The position numbers and the translations under genes were made by a program. This document shows positions 17,770 through 27,080 of a stretch of DNA of 50,425 bases, one piece after another (position 1 is the stretch's first letter; every line of letters starts with the position of its first letter). The DNA is from Lyngbya sp. PCC 8106. GTDB lineage: Bacteria; Cyanobacteriota; Cyanobacteriia; Cyanobacteriales; Microcoleaceae. The stretch covers positions 1-50,425 of the forward strand of contig NZ_AAVU01000049.1 of NCBI RefSeq assembly GCF_000169095.1, given 5' to 3'. Below the pieces are notes generated by a model. It did no database searches, was not told the origin of the DNA, and was given only the letters and a program-made list of their open reading frames with translations.

Positions 17770-19326
17770 TTAATTTTGTTTGATTTGCGGTTTATATTGG
17801 TGCATTTTTCCTGATTTTAGACGACTCATATAGTCTTTCAAATCGGCTGCAACTTCTCCAGACATGATATAACATCCAATTAAGTTTGGAAAAGCCATGG
17901 CTAATAACATCATATCCGTAAAATCAAGGGCGGCACCAACCCCAATACTCGCCCCAACTGTAACCCCCAAAATATAAATAAGTTTCGGAATCAAGAGAGT
18001 TTGACTCCCAAACAAATACGTCCAAGAAATCATGCCTTGATAAGCAGTACCAATCATTGTAGAATAGGCAAATAAAAAAACTGCCACCGCGAGTAAGTAG
18101 GGAAACCAACTAAACACCTGACTAAAAGCAGCAGCCGTCATCTGTACTCCAGCTAAATCTCCGCCTATATTTTGATAAATTTCATTTTGATATTCTCCGG
18201 TAATAACAATTACTAAAGCCGTCATATTACAAATAACAATCGTATCAATAAACGGTTCAAGTAAAGCGACTAAACCTTCCCGAATTGGTTCATTTGTTTT
18301 AGCCGCAGCATGAGGAATAGAAGCCGTTCCTAAGCCAGCTTCGTTAGAATAGGCTGACCGTCTCAAACCGATTGAAAAGGTTGCCCCAAATCCACCTGCA
18401 ACCATTGCTGAGGGGGCAAAAGCTTCGGTGATTATCTGAGCAAAAGCCGAGGGAATTTGAGTGAAATTTACAGCTAAAATCCACAAACAAGCGAGAATAT
18501 AAATAATAGCCATCGCTGGAACAATACGACTCGCAACAGCCCCAATCCGTTTCATACCTCCCAGAATCACAATTGCCACTAAAATCGCGACAATAATTCC
18601 ATAAATTCCCGGTGATAAATTGGGGATAACATTAGCAACTGCGGCATAGGATTGATTAGTTTGAAAAATACTCGCCCCGACTAACGTTGAGAGTCCACAA
18701 AAGAAGGCAAATAATGTCGCCATTCCTTGTCCAAACTTGCTAAAACCTCGCCGTGATAACCCTTTTGAGAGGTAATACATAGGCCCTCCTGCAACGCTTC
18801 CATCGGGGTTAATATTGCGGTATTTTAAGCCTAAAGTTACTTCTGTAAATTTACTTGTCATTCCAAATAAACCGCCCAATGTCATCCATAAAACCGCTCC
18901 TGGGCCACCAAGTTGAATAGCAATGGCAACCCCGGCAACATTCCCAATTCCAACGGTTCCTGAAACGGCAGTTGCTAGGGCTTGAAAGTGGGTGACTTCG
19001 CCGGGTTCGTTGGGGTCATCGTATTTTCCTTGTATAATATCAATGGCGTGTCTAAACCCTCGAATATTGATCAATTTCATTCTAAAGGTTAGGAAAATTG
19101 CCCCGATAATTAACCAGAGAACAATTAACGGAAAACCTGCAATATTATAAAAGATGATGGCATCAAGAACATTGACGATCTTTTGAAAGATTTGATCAAT
19201 AACGGTAAAGATTATGCCGGGTTGTTCAGTTGAGGCGGCTAGGGCTGTCTTTTGAGTTCCCAACAGAATAATTGAAATCAATACCAATAATTTTATTTTG
19301 ATTTTCAGAAGGAGTTTGAAAGACAA
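17770..19326 (-). CDS. Sodium:alanine/glycine symporter (AGCS family)
   Basis: A 518-residue cytoplasmic-membrane transporter that takes up alanine or glycine with Na+ or H+. The family signature ATAVSGTVGIGNVAGVA lies at about 112-128, and RRSAYSNEAGLGTASIPHAAA at about 322-342 is the other AGCS hallmark. About eleven membrane helices can be read. The N-terminus carries an extra hydrophobic, signal-like segment ending ALAA before the first family helix. The start is TTG 19326, which is preceded at six bases by aaggag; no ATG is available nearby, so the ribosome-binding site decides this start. It follows the TRAP binding-protein gene by 157 bp, with a hairpin in between. Confidence 0.92.
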   Translation of the reverse strand: MSFKLLLKIKIKLLVLISIILLGTQKTALAASTEQPGIIFTVIDQIFQKIVNVLDAIIFYNIAGFPLIVLWLIIGAIFLTFRMKLINIRGFRHAIDIIQGKYDDPNEPGEVTHFQALATAVSGTVGIGNVAGVAIAIQLGGPGAVLWMTLGGLFGMTSKFTEVTLGLKYRNINPDGSVAGGPMYYLSKGLSRRGFSKFGQGMATLFAFFCGLSTLVGASIFQTNQSYAAVANVIPNLSPGIYGIIVAILVAIVILGGMKRIGAVASRIVPAMAIIYILACLWILAVNFTQIPSAFAQIITEAFAPSAMVAGGFGATFSIGLRRSAYSNEAGLGTASIPHAAAKTNEPIREGLVALLEPFIDTIVICNMTALVIVITGEYQNEIYQNIGGDLAGVQMTAAAFSQVFSWFPYLLAVAVFLFAYSTMIGTAYQGMISWTYLFGSQTLLIPKLIYILGVTVGASIGVGAALDFTDMMLLAMAFPNLIGCYIMSGEVAADLKDYMSRLKSGKMHQYKPQIKQN

Positions 19327-19440
19327 TTTTTTCTCCTTAAATATTATATAAACTGATGTTTTATTTTATAAATTAACTCCTCTAAAAAATGTGATTGATC
19401 AGACAAGTTATTCTGTTCTCAAGAAAAAAATTAATCACCC

Positions 19441-19465
19441 GTAAGATGAGCATTGCCCATCCTAC
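19441..19465 (-). terminator. Hairpin behind the TRAP binding-protein gene
   Basis: gtaagatgagc (19441-19451) and gcccatcctac (19455-19465) pair at 9 of 11 positions around att. Read on the minus strand it is followed after about ten bases by a T-rich stretch (attttttt). Its sequence, gtaggatgggcaatgctcat, is of a kind often repeated in cyanobacterial gaps, so it may be a dispersed repeat used as a terminator. Confidence 0.45.
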
Positions 19466-19483
19466 ATAAACAGAGAATATTAC

Positions 19484-20611
19484 TTAACTTTTTTCAGTGA
19501 TTGATTGTAAAGCCGGAGCAATGGTAAAATTGCCATAGGCAAGTTCACTAACTGCACTCCATTGATAAATATTTTCTCGAAAAGTTTTCCACTGTTCATA
19601 AATAGTTTTAAATGTAGCATCTTTACTGGCGTTTTCATCATAAATTTCAAAGGCTTGTTGTTGTGCTGCGGTCATAATTTCTGGGCTAAAAGCCTTAAGT
19701 TGGGTTCCGCCTTCTATCATCCGTTTTAGGGCGATAGGATTTTCACTATCGTAGGTAGATAAACATTCCATATTCGCTTCAACTGCGGCGGCTTTGACAA
19801 TTTCTTGATATTCTTTGGGAAGCTTATTCCAAGCATCTAAATTAATCTGTAAATCAAAACTTGATCCCGGTTCCCACCAGCCCGGATAATAATAAAATTG
19901 TGCAGCTTTGTTTAACCCTAATTTCTCATCATCAAACGGCCCAACCCATTCTGCTGCATCAATTGCGCCTCGTTCTAATGCCAGAAAAATTTCTCCACCC
20001 GGTAACACCTGTACATTCACCCCTAAACGTGATAATACTTCTCCCCCTAAGCCGGGAATTCGCATTTTTAAACCCTGTAAATCACTCAGAGTATTCACTT
20101 CTTTTTTAAACCAACCGCCCATTTGTACACCCGAGTTTCCCGCCGGAAAAGCGATAGTATTAAAGTCAGAATAAAGCTTGTGCATTAAGTCTAATCCACC
20201 GCCTTTATACAGCCAAGCATTTTGTTGTTGAGCATTTAATCCAAACGGAACTGCCGTGCCAAATGCTAAAGCGGGATTTTTGCCGATATAATAATAACTG
20301 GCAGAGTGACCACATTCAATTGTTCCCTGTTGTACCGCATCTAAAACTTGCAAACCCGGTACAATTTCACCTGCTGCAAACACTTGAATGGTAAACCGTC
20401 CATCTGTCATTTCGCTCACTCTTTGAGCGACTCTCTGAGCAGCACCGTAGAGGGTTTTTAAGGAAGTAGGCCAACTGGTTGCCATTTTCCAGCGAACGTT
20501 CGGTAAGGCTCCCCCAGTGGTGCTTGTGGTGTTGGTGGGGCTACAGGCAGCCAGGGTAGCAGTAGTAGCGGTGGCAGTGGCGGCATAACTTAAAAGAATA
20601 CGTCGTTTCAT
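19484..20611 (-). CDS. TRAP transporter substrate-binding lipoprotein (DctP/TakP type)
   Basis: A 375-residue periplasmic binding protein. It has a twin-arginine-like start (MKRRILL) and a lipobox LAAC at about residues 20-23, so it is probably lipid-anchored. WKMATSWPTSLKTLYGAAQ, MTDGRFTIQVFAAGEIVPG and MRIPGLGGEVLSRLG, with the conserved substrate-pairing Arg, and GAIDAAEWVGPFDD place it with the TakP-like group that binds 2-oxo acids or related monocarboxylates. The substrate is not determined. No DctQ or DctM membrane subunits are nearby, so they must be elsewhere. It follows the deleted paralogue by 115 bp and precedes the AGCS symporter. Confidence 0.9.
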   Translation of the reverse strand: MKRRILLSYAATATATTATLAACSPTNTTSTTGGALPNVRWKMATSWPTSLKTLYGAAQRVAQRVSEMTDGRFTIQVFAAGEIVPGLQVLDAVQQGTIECGHSASYYYIGKNPALAFGTAVPFGLNAQQQNAWLYKGGGLDLMHKLYSDFNTIAFPAGNSGVQMGGWFKKEVNTLSDLQGLKMRIPGLGGEVLSRLGVNVQVLPGGEIFLALERGAIDAAEWVGPFDDEKLGLNKAAQFYYYPGWWEPGSSFDLQINLDAWNKLPKEYQEIVKAAAVEANMECLSTYDSENPIALKRMIEGGTQLKAFSPEIMTAAQQQAFEIYDENASKDATFKTIYEQWKTFRENIYQWSAVSELAYGNFTIAPALQSITEKS

Positions 20612-20726
20612 GGGTTAAAATTAAGGGTAAAGTTAGGATATTAACAAGGGATTGAGATGAAATTTGTCATTCGATTCAATTTTAACAAAGTCGGGATCAA
20701 CTCAGGTTAAGAAATATAAATTATTT

Positions 20727-21185
20727 TTAATCTATTTCTAGTTTGCTATTGGCAATTACCCAGTTATTATCAGCGAATTCTCCGACGGCACTCCAAGTCA
20801 AAACGGCATCTCTAAATTTTTTCCAAGGCTGATAAGTTTGCTGAAAAGATTGACTCTCTGCTGATTTTTCCCGCAAGAGTTCTACAGATATTTTTTGAGC
20901 AGCTTCTAGAATTTCTAAAACTTGCAATCCCGGTACAATTTCACCCACCGCAAACACTTGAATACTAAACCGCCCATCTGTCATCTCGCTCACTCGTCGC
21001 GCCACCGTTTGAGCCGCACCGTAGAGGGTGTCGAGGGAGGTTGGCCAACTGGTGGTCATTTTCCAGCGGATTTGCGGTTGGGATTGCGCTTCGACAGCCA
21101 CAGATGTAGGATGAGTAAGAGCAGCTAAAGTCGCAGTTGTCGCTCCCCCTGTCGTTATGGAGCTGAGTAGGTGTAGGCGTTTCAT
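20727..21185 (-). pseudogene. TRAP binding-protein paralogue with large in-frame internal deletion
   Basis: An open frame of 152 residues that joins the first about 90 residues of a DctP/TakP protein (WKMTTSWPTSLDTLYGAAQ, MTDGRFSIQVFAVGEIVPG) directly to its last about 60 (SFQQTYQPWKKFRDAVLTWSA). Against the 375-residue neighbour, the whole central ligand-binding part of about 220 residues is missing. The junction (coding GLQVLE then ILEAAQ) has a short direct repeat, ttagaa and ctagaa, as expected for slippage or microhomology deletion. The frame is kept, so a small periplasmic protein may be made, but it cannot fold as a binding protein. The signal peptide lacks the lipobox cysteine of its neighbour. 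Confidence 0.8.
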
Positions 21186-21446
21186 CTGGAAGCAAAAAGT
21201 GAGTCAGGTGTTGTAGATTTTAATCTAAGTTAGTCATCTACGTTACACTTATGGACAACCCCCAATTATATCAAGATTCATTGAACTTAAAGATTAAGAT
21301 ATTTAACGAAAGGGCGATCACATCTAGAATTAATTGTAAAAATTGTGTGATTGAGTGCGAAATGACCGGGTTTGACTCTCATTACAATAATGAGGTAGAC
21401 GTTGAACGTTAATGTTTCTACAATGAATTAGCATTGAAGGGTATGG

Positions 21447-22481
21447 ATGATGAATGAACGTAAAACGCTGATTGTGGCTTTAACTATTATTATCTTGAGT
21501 TCATTGGGTTTAGTTTGGCACACAAAATCTGTACAAAGTAAAGTGATTTCAGAGGCGGAAACCCAGGTTGAAAACCTCGGAGATCTCAATCAAATCTCTC
21601 AGCAAGAGCAACTTGAAAAGGCTAAACAGGAAATTGAATCTGCTTTACTGACCTTGGATAATATACCGACTTTACCTGTTGTTGCTCCCGCACCCCAAGC
21701 GGTTATAGAAAACCTCGATCAATACTCGGCTAAACTCGATGAAATTGAGCAAAGATTGCAAAAAAAAGCACTCGGAGAACAGAGTATAGAAGCGGCTAAA
21801 AAGTTAGCTTGGGAAGCGGCAAAGTTAGTTCAAAATTCCCCCCATCCCGTAGAAGTTTGGCAGCAAGCACAGCAAAAATGGCAACAAGCTATGACTCAAT
21901 TGATTAATATTCCCGAAGATAGCCCGGAGTTTGCAGCCGCTCAAGCTAAACTGCTAGACTACCAGAAAAATTATGAAGTTGTTAATCAATATTATGAGAA
22001 GGCTAAACAAGCAGTTAAACTGAATAATCGGGCGATGAAGTTAATCGAGTCGGGTGATTATCAAGAAGCTATTTCAACTCTTAATCAAGCGGTTAATCTT
22101 AATCCAGGACAATTAGAAGCTTATCTAAATCGGGGTGTCGCTTATTCAGAATTAAATAGTCATGCTTCAGCAATTGCAAATTATGATAAAGCCATTCAAC
22201 TCGCTCCGAATAATGCAGAAGCTTATTATTATCGAGGGGATGAATATTTGCAAGCTGGAAATGCACCGAAAGCCCTAGCTGATTACAATAAAGCAATTCA
22301 ATTTAATCCTAACTATTCTCAAGCGTATTTAGATCGGGGATTTATTTACTACCAACAGGGAGAGAGTCTAAAAGCGATTGAAGATTTACAAAAAGCAGCA
22401 GATTTGTTAGGAAATCAAGGCGATATTCAGACGCAAAACACAGCGTTAGAGGTGATTCAGGATATCCGCAATTCACTTTAA
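21447..22481 (+). CDS. Membrane-anchored coiled-coil and TPR protein
   Basis: A 344-residue protein. Two adjacent ATGs (21447, 21450) follow an aaggg. Residues about 7-24 are a membrane helix (TLIVALTIIILSSLGLVW). Residues about 40-200 are helical, rich in Gln, Glu and Ala and probably coiled coil. Residues about 190-330 contain three clear TPR units (SGDYQEAISTLNQAVNLNPG, LNSHASAIANYDKAIQLAPN, AGNAPKALADYNKAIQFNPN) and a partial fourth. It is therefore a tethered protein-interaction scaffold, of unknown partner. Its last 9 bp overlap the convergent membrane-protein gene. Confidence 0.85.
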   Translation: MMNERKTLIVALTIIILSSLGLVWHTKSVQSKVISEAETQVENLGDLNQISQQEQLEKAKQEIESALLTLDNIPTLPVVAPAPQAVIENLDQYSAKLDEIEQRLQKKALGEQSIEAAKKLAWEAAKLVQNSPHPVEVWQQAQQKWQQAMTQLINIPEDSPEFAAAQAKLLDYQKNYEVVNQYYEKAKQAVKLNNRAMKLIESGDYQEAISTLNQAVNLNPGQLEAYLNRGVAYSELNSHASAIANYDKAIQLAPNNAEAYYYRGDEYLQAGNAPKALADYNKAIQFNPNYSQAYLDRGFIYYQQGESLKAIEDLQKAADLLGNQGDIQTQNTALEVIQDIRNSL

Positions 22482-23171
22482 ATGATTAACGGGATAATTG
22501 GGATTTTGAAAGCTGACCATTTGTTGATAACAAAGCCTACATAAATAAAAAGACCAGGTAGCAATTCCCATTAACTTGCTGCCATCTTCGAGAATAAAAT
22601 ATAGATTACTGCCATATCCGATATCATCAATTTTTAGGAACTGATCAATGATTAAAGAACTTCCAAAGAATAAAAAAGCCAAACCTAGAAGCAGAAAATC
22701 TGTCCGCTTAAAGATAATATTTCGATAGTGAATGACATGAAAAATTACCCAAGTTAAAGTTAGAATAAGAACCCCTTTTTCGGGGAAGCCTAATCGTGAT
22801 GGAATCACTCTTTCATGCAGCATAAAAAAGTCATCCAGCATCATCCAAGTTGAAATTAATCCAAACCCACCCAGACAATTTTTAAATTTATTTGCTGTTC
22901 CTGTTGTGGGTTGAATGACAAAAAATGTAAATAGACAAACCACCGCACTACAACACCACGTTAAAATCCCCAGGTTAGAAATAAATCCTGTGTAAACTGG
23001 AATTTTTCCAGAAGCAAAAATATCTCGCGTTAATATTTTAACAGGAATTTGATTCTGCCAACTCGAAACGAGTAAAATAATCAAGAAGGGAAGATAAAAT
23101 ATAATTAAATTGACAAGAGTTTTTTTGGGGAAATTTTTTCTAAAATTAGACACAGGAGAATAGACTTTCAT
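22473..23171 (-). CDS. Six-helix membrane protein with acidic/His residues in helices 3 and 6
   Basis: 232 residues from ATG 23171; a TTG at 23216 with an upstream gaaggg would add 15. Six hydrophobic helices can be read. Helix 3 carries LDDFFMLHE and helix 6 carries LEDGSKLMGIATW, so conserved-looking Asp/Glu/His residues face each other within the membrane. The protein at 40.4 kb has the same number of helices and the same pattern (LDEIFEIH and IEEFSELLG). I think they are divergent paralogues of an uncharacterised family. Buried acidic and His residues suggest metal binding or membrane hydrolase chemistry, but this is inference. Confidence 0.75.
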   Translation of the reverse strand: MKVYSPVSNFRKNFPKKTLVNLIIFYLPFLIILLVSSWQNQIPVKILTRDIFASGKIPVYTGFISNLGILTWCCSAVVCLFTFFVIQPTTGTANKFKNCLGGFGLISTWMMLDDFFMLHERVIPSRLGFPEKGVLILTLTWVIFHVIHYRNIIFKRTDFLLLGLAFLFFGSSLIIDQFLKIDDIGYGSNLYFILEDGSKLMGIATWSFYLCRLCYQQMVSFQNPNYPVNHLK

Positions 23172-23216
23172 TTTCAAAACTTGAAAGTGAACAAATGAAG
23201 GGATTGACAACCCCAA

Positions 23217-23994
23217 GACAACCCTTCAGTTGTAGGGACTTGCCTGAGGGCGTAATTAATTACCTTAGTTTAACCTATTGTTAATCTAAATTCAAAATAT
23301 ATCCTCCCTAAGATAGAAATTTTCACCAACTACAGGCGGGTTTAGCCGCTTCTTAGTAAGATAACGCAATTAACCAACAGGTTATCGTCTGTTAACCTTC
23401 GGTTGAGGGAATCAAAATCGGCGAGAATGCTGATATATCGTGATTTCCTGGGGCTATCCTCAGTTATAGAGACGCTGAAGCCCGGATTTAGCAGGTTAAG
23501 ATAAATTTAAGCTTAGTTAACTTGTCGTCATTCCACTGAAGCTGCAAAATCTAACTATCCTTAATCCTTTTCGACTTAATAAAAAAAGACTGAGTAAATG
23601 CTCTGAGCCTTACTTTTAATTAAAAATTAATGCTATTCTTTTCAGTAAGAATACCACAAGATATTGATCGGGATATATAAACGACTAAATAACGGCTATA
23701 TATAAAAATCCCGTTGGAGGTAATTATTTCTGATGCAAAATTATAGAGATTTTAACGTTAATTGAACAAAAAATCAGAAATTAAAAATTTTGAACTGAAG
23801 TTAAAACCTATTCAAATCCATCTCTAAGTAAAATTACTTTTTATTGCAATCTTAAAAAACCTTAAAAATAATTGACCCTTTCGACGTACAATAGAAAAAA
23901 GAATCTATTCACCAACGAGGGAGAGAGAAATCGCTAGTAAACAGTCTCTTTCCCTTGTTACTCCTGTTGAATTATTGTTGGAGAAACATTAACC
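23217..23994. other. Long AT-rich intergenic region upstream of putA
   Basis: About 780 bp with no convincing gene. It contains short Pho-box-like runs on both strands (plus 23269-23287, minus 23492-23520), an aacag/ctgtt inverted repeat near 23380, and strongly AT-rich sequence from 23560 to 23880 that should include the putA promoter. The putA GTG start is preceded by ttggagaaac. Nothing else could be identified. Confidence 0.4.
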
Positions 23995-26976
23995 GTGGTT
24001 GCACAAGCTCCTGAGACTTACGAAACCAAAACTCAAGAAATCGCTAAACAACTCCTCGCCGCAACGCAAGAGAAAAAACGTTCATTTCTCGGACAGTTGC
24101 AAGACCAAATGCGTTGGGATGATAAACTGCTAGATTGGACGATGGCGAACCCCGGACTGCGCGTGCAGTTATTCCATTTTATCGACTGTTTACCCGCCCT
24201 GCGAAGTAAACCCGAAATCGCCGCTCATTTGCAAGAATATCTTACCACATCAGAAGTCGAACTTCCTGATGCCTTAAAAAAACTTCTCAACTTCGCCAAC
24301 CCCGACTCCGTACCGGGAAAATTAGCCGCAACAACTGTCGCCCCCGCAGTGGAAACCCTCGCCCATAAATATATTGCGGGAGACTCCATTCCTCATGTTA
24401 TTAACACCTTAGAAAAACTGCGGAAAGATAAACTCGCTTTCACCGTTGACCTACTCGGAGAAGCCGTTATTACCGAAGCAGAAGCCCAGGCTTACCTCAA
24501 CAGTTATTTAGAGTTGATGGAAAAATTCAGTGAGGCGGCGAAAAGATGGTCAACTATTCCTCAAATTGATCAAGCCGACGGACAACCGATTTCTAAAGTT
24601 CAAGTTTCCGTTAAATTAACCGCTTTTTATTCCCAATTTGACCCTTTAGATGCCAAAGGAAGTGAAGTAAAAGTTAGCGAACGTATCCGAACTTTACTCC
24701 GTCGGGCGGCAGAATTAGGCGCTGCTGTTCACTTCGATATGGAACAATACACCTATAAAGATCTCACCTTCAGCATTTTAAAAAATCTGTTGATGGAAGA
24801 AGAATTTCGCAGTCGGACGGATATCGGCATGACGATTCAAGCCTATTTACGCGACTCTAAAAAAGACTTAGAAGGCATCATTGAATGGGCAAAATTACGC
24901 GAACATCCCGTAACGGTGCGATTGGTAAAAGGGGCTTATTGGGATCAAGAAACCATCAAAGCCATGCAAAATAACTGGCCTCAACCTGTTTATAATGATA
25001 AAGCGGCGACTGATGCTAACTACGAAGAATTGACACAATTGATGTTAGAAAATCATCAATACATCTATTCAGCTATTGGTAGCCATAACGTTCGTTCTCA
25101 AGCCAAAGCGATTGCGATCGCCCAAACCCTAAACGTTCCCCGTCGCGCCTTTGAAATGCAGGTTTTGTATGGCATGGGTGATCAACTGGCGAAGACTTTA
25201 GCCAAACAAGGATATCGGGTGCGGATGTATTGTCCCTACGGTGATTTATTACCCGGAATGTCTTACTTAATTCGCCGTTTATTAGAGAATACCGCCAATA
25301 GTTCTTTCTTGCGTCAAAGTTCAGAAAATCGACCGATAGAAGAACTGTTAGCACCGCCCAAACCCAACACCGAAAGCAATATTAAAGACACTTGGAAACC
25401 TGTATTTCCCAATGCCGCAGATAGTGATTATGCCGATCCCGTTCAACGAGATAAAGCATTTCAGGCATTAGAAACAGTTCGTCAACAATTGGGTAAAACT
25501 TACCTGCCTTTAATTAACGGAAAACGCGAACAAACTGAAACCCTTGTTGATTCTGTTAACCCGTCTAATCCCTCAGAAATTGTCGGAAAAATTGGGTTAA
25601 TTAGTATCGACCAAGCCGACCAAGCATTAGAAGCTGCTAAAGCCGCATTTCCGGCTTGGAAACGGACTCCCGTTCGTCAGCGTGCGGGGGTATTACGCAA
25701 AGCCGCAGACTTGATGGAACAACGCCGCCATGAGTTGTGTGCTTGGATGGTTTATGAAGTCGGAAAAGCGTTACATCAATGTGATGCAGAAGTCTCTGAA
25801 GCGATTGATTTTTGTCGCTATTATGCGGATGAAATGGAACGCTTAGATCAAGGGTATAACTATGATACTTCTGGAGAAACAGATCGTTATCATTATCAAC
25901 CCCGAGGGATTTCGGTTGTGATTTCGCCTTGGAATTTTCCCATTGCAATTCCCACCGGGATGACGGTTGCATCGTTGGTAACGGGAAATTGTACGTTGTT
26001 AAAACCAGCCGAAGTCTCATCAGTAATTGCGGCAAAAATTGCTGAAATTTTAGTCGATGCGGGCGTACCAGAAGGGGTATTTCAATATATTCCCTGTAAA
26101 GGTTCAACTGTTGGTTCTCATCTGGTAAAACATCCCGATGTTCACATGATTACCTTCACGGGTTCTCAAGAAGTTGGTTCTCGCATTTATGCCGAAGCTG
26201 CGGTGTTGCAACCCGGACAAAAACATCTCAAGCGTGTAATTGCCGAAATGGGTGGGAAAAATGCGATTATTGTCGATGAAAGTGCGGATCTCGATCAGGC
26301 AGTTGCGGGTGTCGTTTATTCGGCGTTTGGCTACAGTGGTCAGAAGTGTTCGGCTTGTTCTCGGGTGATTGTTTTGGAACCCGTTTATGAGGCGTTTGTT
26401 AGCCGTTTAACCGAAGCAGTGCGATCGCTAAATGTGGGTAATGCTGCTCATCCTAGCACGTTTGTTGGCTCGGTGATTGATGCGAATGCTCAAAAACGCA
26501 TTTTAGAATACATTGAAATTGGTAAACAAGAAGCTGATCTTGCCATTCAAGTTCCCGCACCCGAAACCGGATATTTTGTTCCGCCAACGGTATTTGTGAA
26601 TGTTTCTCCGACGGCAAAAATTGCCCAAGAGGAGATTTTCGGGCCGGTTTTAGCGGTAACTAAAGCGCAGAATTTTGAGGAAGCGATTAATATTGCTAAC
26701 GGGACAAACTTTGCATTAACAGGCGGTTTGTATTCTCGAACTCCGTCGCACATTGCCCAAGCAAAAGCCGATTTTGAAGTCGGGAATTTGTACATTAACC
26801 GCAGTATTACGGGTGCAATTGTTTCCCGTCAACCGTTCGGAGGGTTTAAACTTTCCGGTGTTGGTTCCAAGGCGGGAGGGCCGGATTATTTGTTACAATT
26901 CCTCGAACCTCGGACGATCACAGAAAATATTCAACGTCAAGGGTTCGCGCCGATAGAAGGGTTCAGTAACGAGTAG
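23995..26976 (+). CDS. putA: Bifunctional proline dehydrogenase / L-glutamate gamma-semialdehyde dehydrogenase
   Basis: A 993-residue PutA that oxidises proline to glutamate. The FAD-dependent proline dehydrogenase barrel spans about residues 90-440 (VKLTAFYSQFD, VRLVKGAYWDQE, YCPYGDLLPGMSYLIRRLLE). The NAD-dependent aldehyde dehydrogenase spans about 490-980, with the general base in EMGGKN (E751), the nucleophile in SGQKCSACSR (C785), and the cofactor motif SPWNFPIAIPTGM. There is no N-terminal ribbon-helix-helix domain, so it is an enzyme only and not the PutA-type repressor. Start GTG 23995 behind ggag. The length fits the short type A PutA. A hairpin follows the stop. Confidence 0.95.
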   Translation: MVAQAPETYETKTQEIAKQLLAATQEKKRSFLGQLQDQMRWDDKLLDWTMANPGLRVQLFHFIDCLPALRSKPEIAAHLQEYLTTSEVELPDALKKLLNFANPDSVPGKLAATTVAPAVETLAHKYIAGDSIPHVINTLEKLRKDKLAFTVDLLGEAVITEAEAQAYLNSYLELMEKFSEAAKRWSTIPQIDQADGQPISKVQVSVKLTAFYSQFDPLDAKGSEVKVSERIRTLLRRAAELGAAVHFDMEQYTYKDLTFSILKNLLMEEEFRSRTDIGMTIQAYLRDSKKDLEGIIEWAKLREHPVTVRLVKGAYWDQETIKAMQNNWPQPVYNDKAATDANYEELTQLMLENHQYIYSAIGSHNVRSQAKAIAIAQTLNVPRRAFEMQVLYGMGDQLAKTLAKQGYRVRMYCPYGDLLPGMSYLIRRLLENTANSSFLRQSSENRPIEELLAPPKPNTESNIKDTWKPVFPNAADSDYADPVQRDKAFQALETVRQQLGKTYLPLINGKREQTETLVDSVNPSNPSEIVGKIGLISIDQADQALEAAKAAFPAWKRTPVRQRAGVLRKAADLMEQRRHELCAWMVYEVGKALHQCDAEVSEAIDFCRYYADEMERLDQGYNYDTSGETDRYHYQPRGISVVISPWNFPIAIPTGMTVASLVTGNCTLLKPAEVSSVIAAKIAEILVDAGVPEGVFQYIPCKGSTVGSHLVKHPDVHMITFTGSQEVGSRIYAEAAVLQPGQKHLKRVIAEMGGKNAIIVDESADLDQAVAGVVYSAFGYSGQKCSACSRVIVLEPVYEAFVSRLTEAVRSLNVGNAAHPSTFVGSVIDANAQKRILEYIEIGKQEADLAIQVPAPETGYFVPPTVFVNVSPTAKIAQEEIFGPVLAVTKAQNFEEAINIANGTNFALTGGLYSRTPSHIAQAKADFEVGNLYINRSITGAIVSRQPFGGFKLSGVGSKAGGPDYLLQFLEPRTITENIQRQGFAPIEGFSNE

Positions 26977-26987
26977 AATATTCGTTG

Positions 26988-27013
26988 GGGACATGACAAT
27001 ATTGTTGTGTCCC
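26988..27013. repeat. 26-bp near-palindrome directly after putA
   Basis: gggacatgacaat is followed immediately by attgttgtgtccc, pairing at 11 of 13 positions. It would fold into a strong hairpin 11 bp after the putA stop. There is no T tract after it, so it would be a stabilising 3' hairpin or an imperfect terminator. Confidence 0.5.
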
Positions 27014-27080
27014 TAGAAAAATATGTTCTACTTGAGAAGAACACTGATTTTTTATCATTCAACAATTTGGAGATTTTGAG

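Noticed and set aside
23345..23500. About 54-codon minus-strand frame without ATG in the putA upstream region
   Set aside because: No start codon with a ribosome-binding site and composition not distinctive; compatible with chance.
23266..23525. Additional Pho boxes (TTTAACCT-3-GTTAATCT on plus; CTTAACCT with CTTAAATT on minus)
   Set aside because: Only one or two units fit at the 11-bp period, and both sites are more than 270 bp from the gene they would serve.
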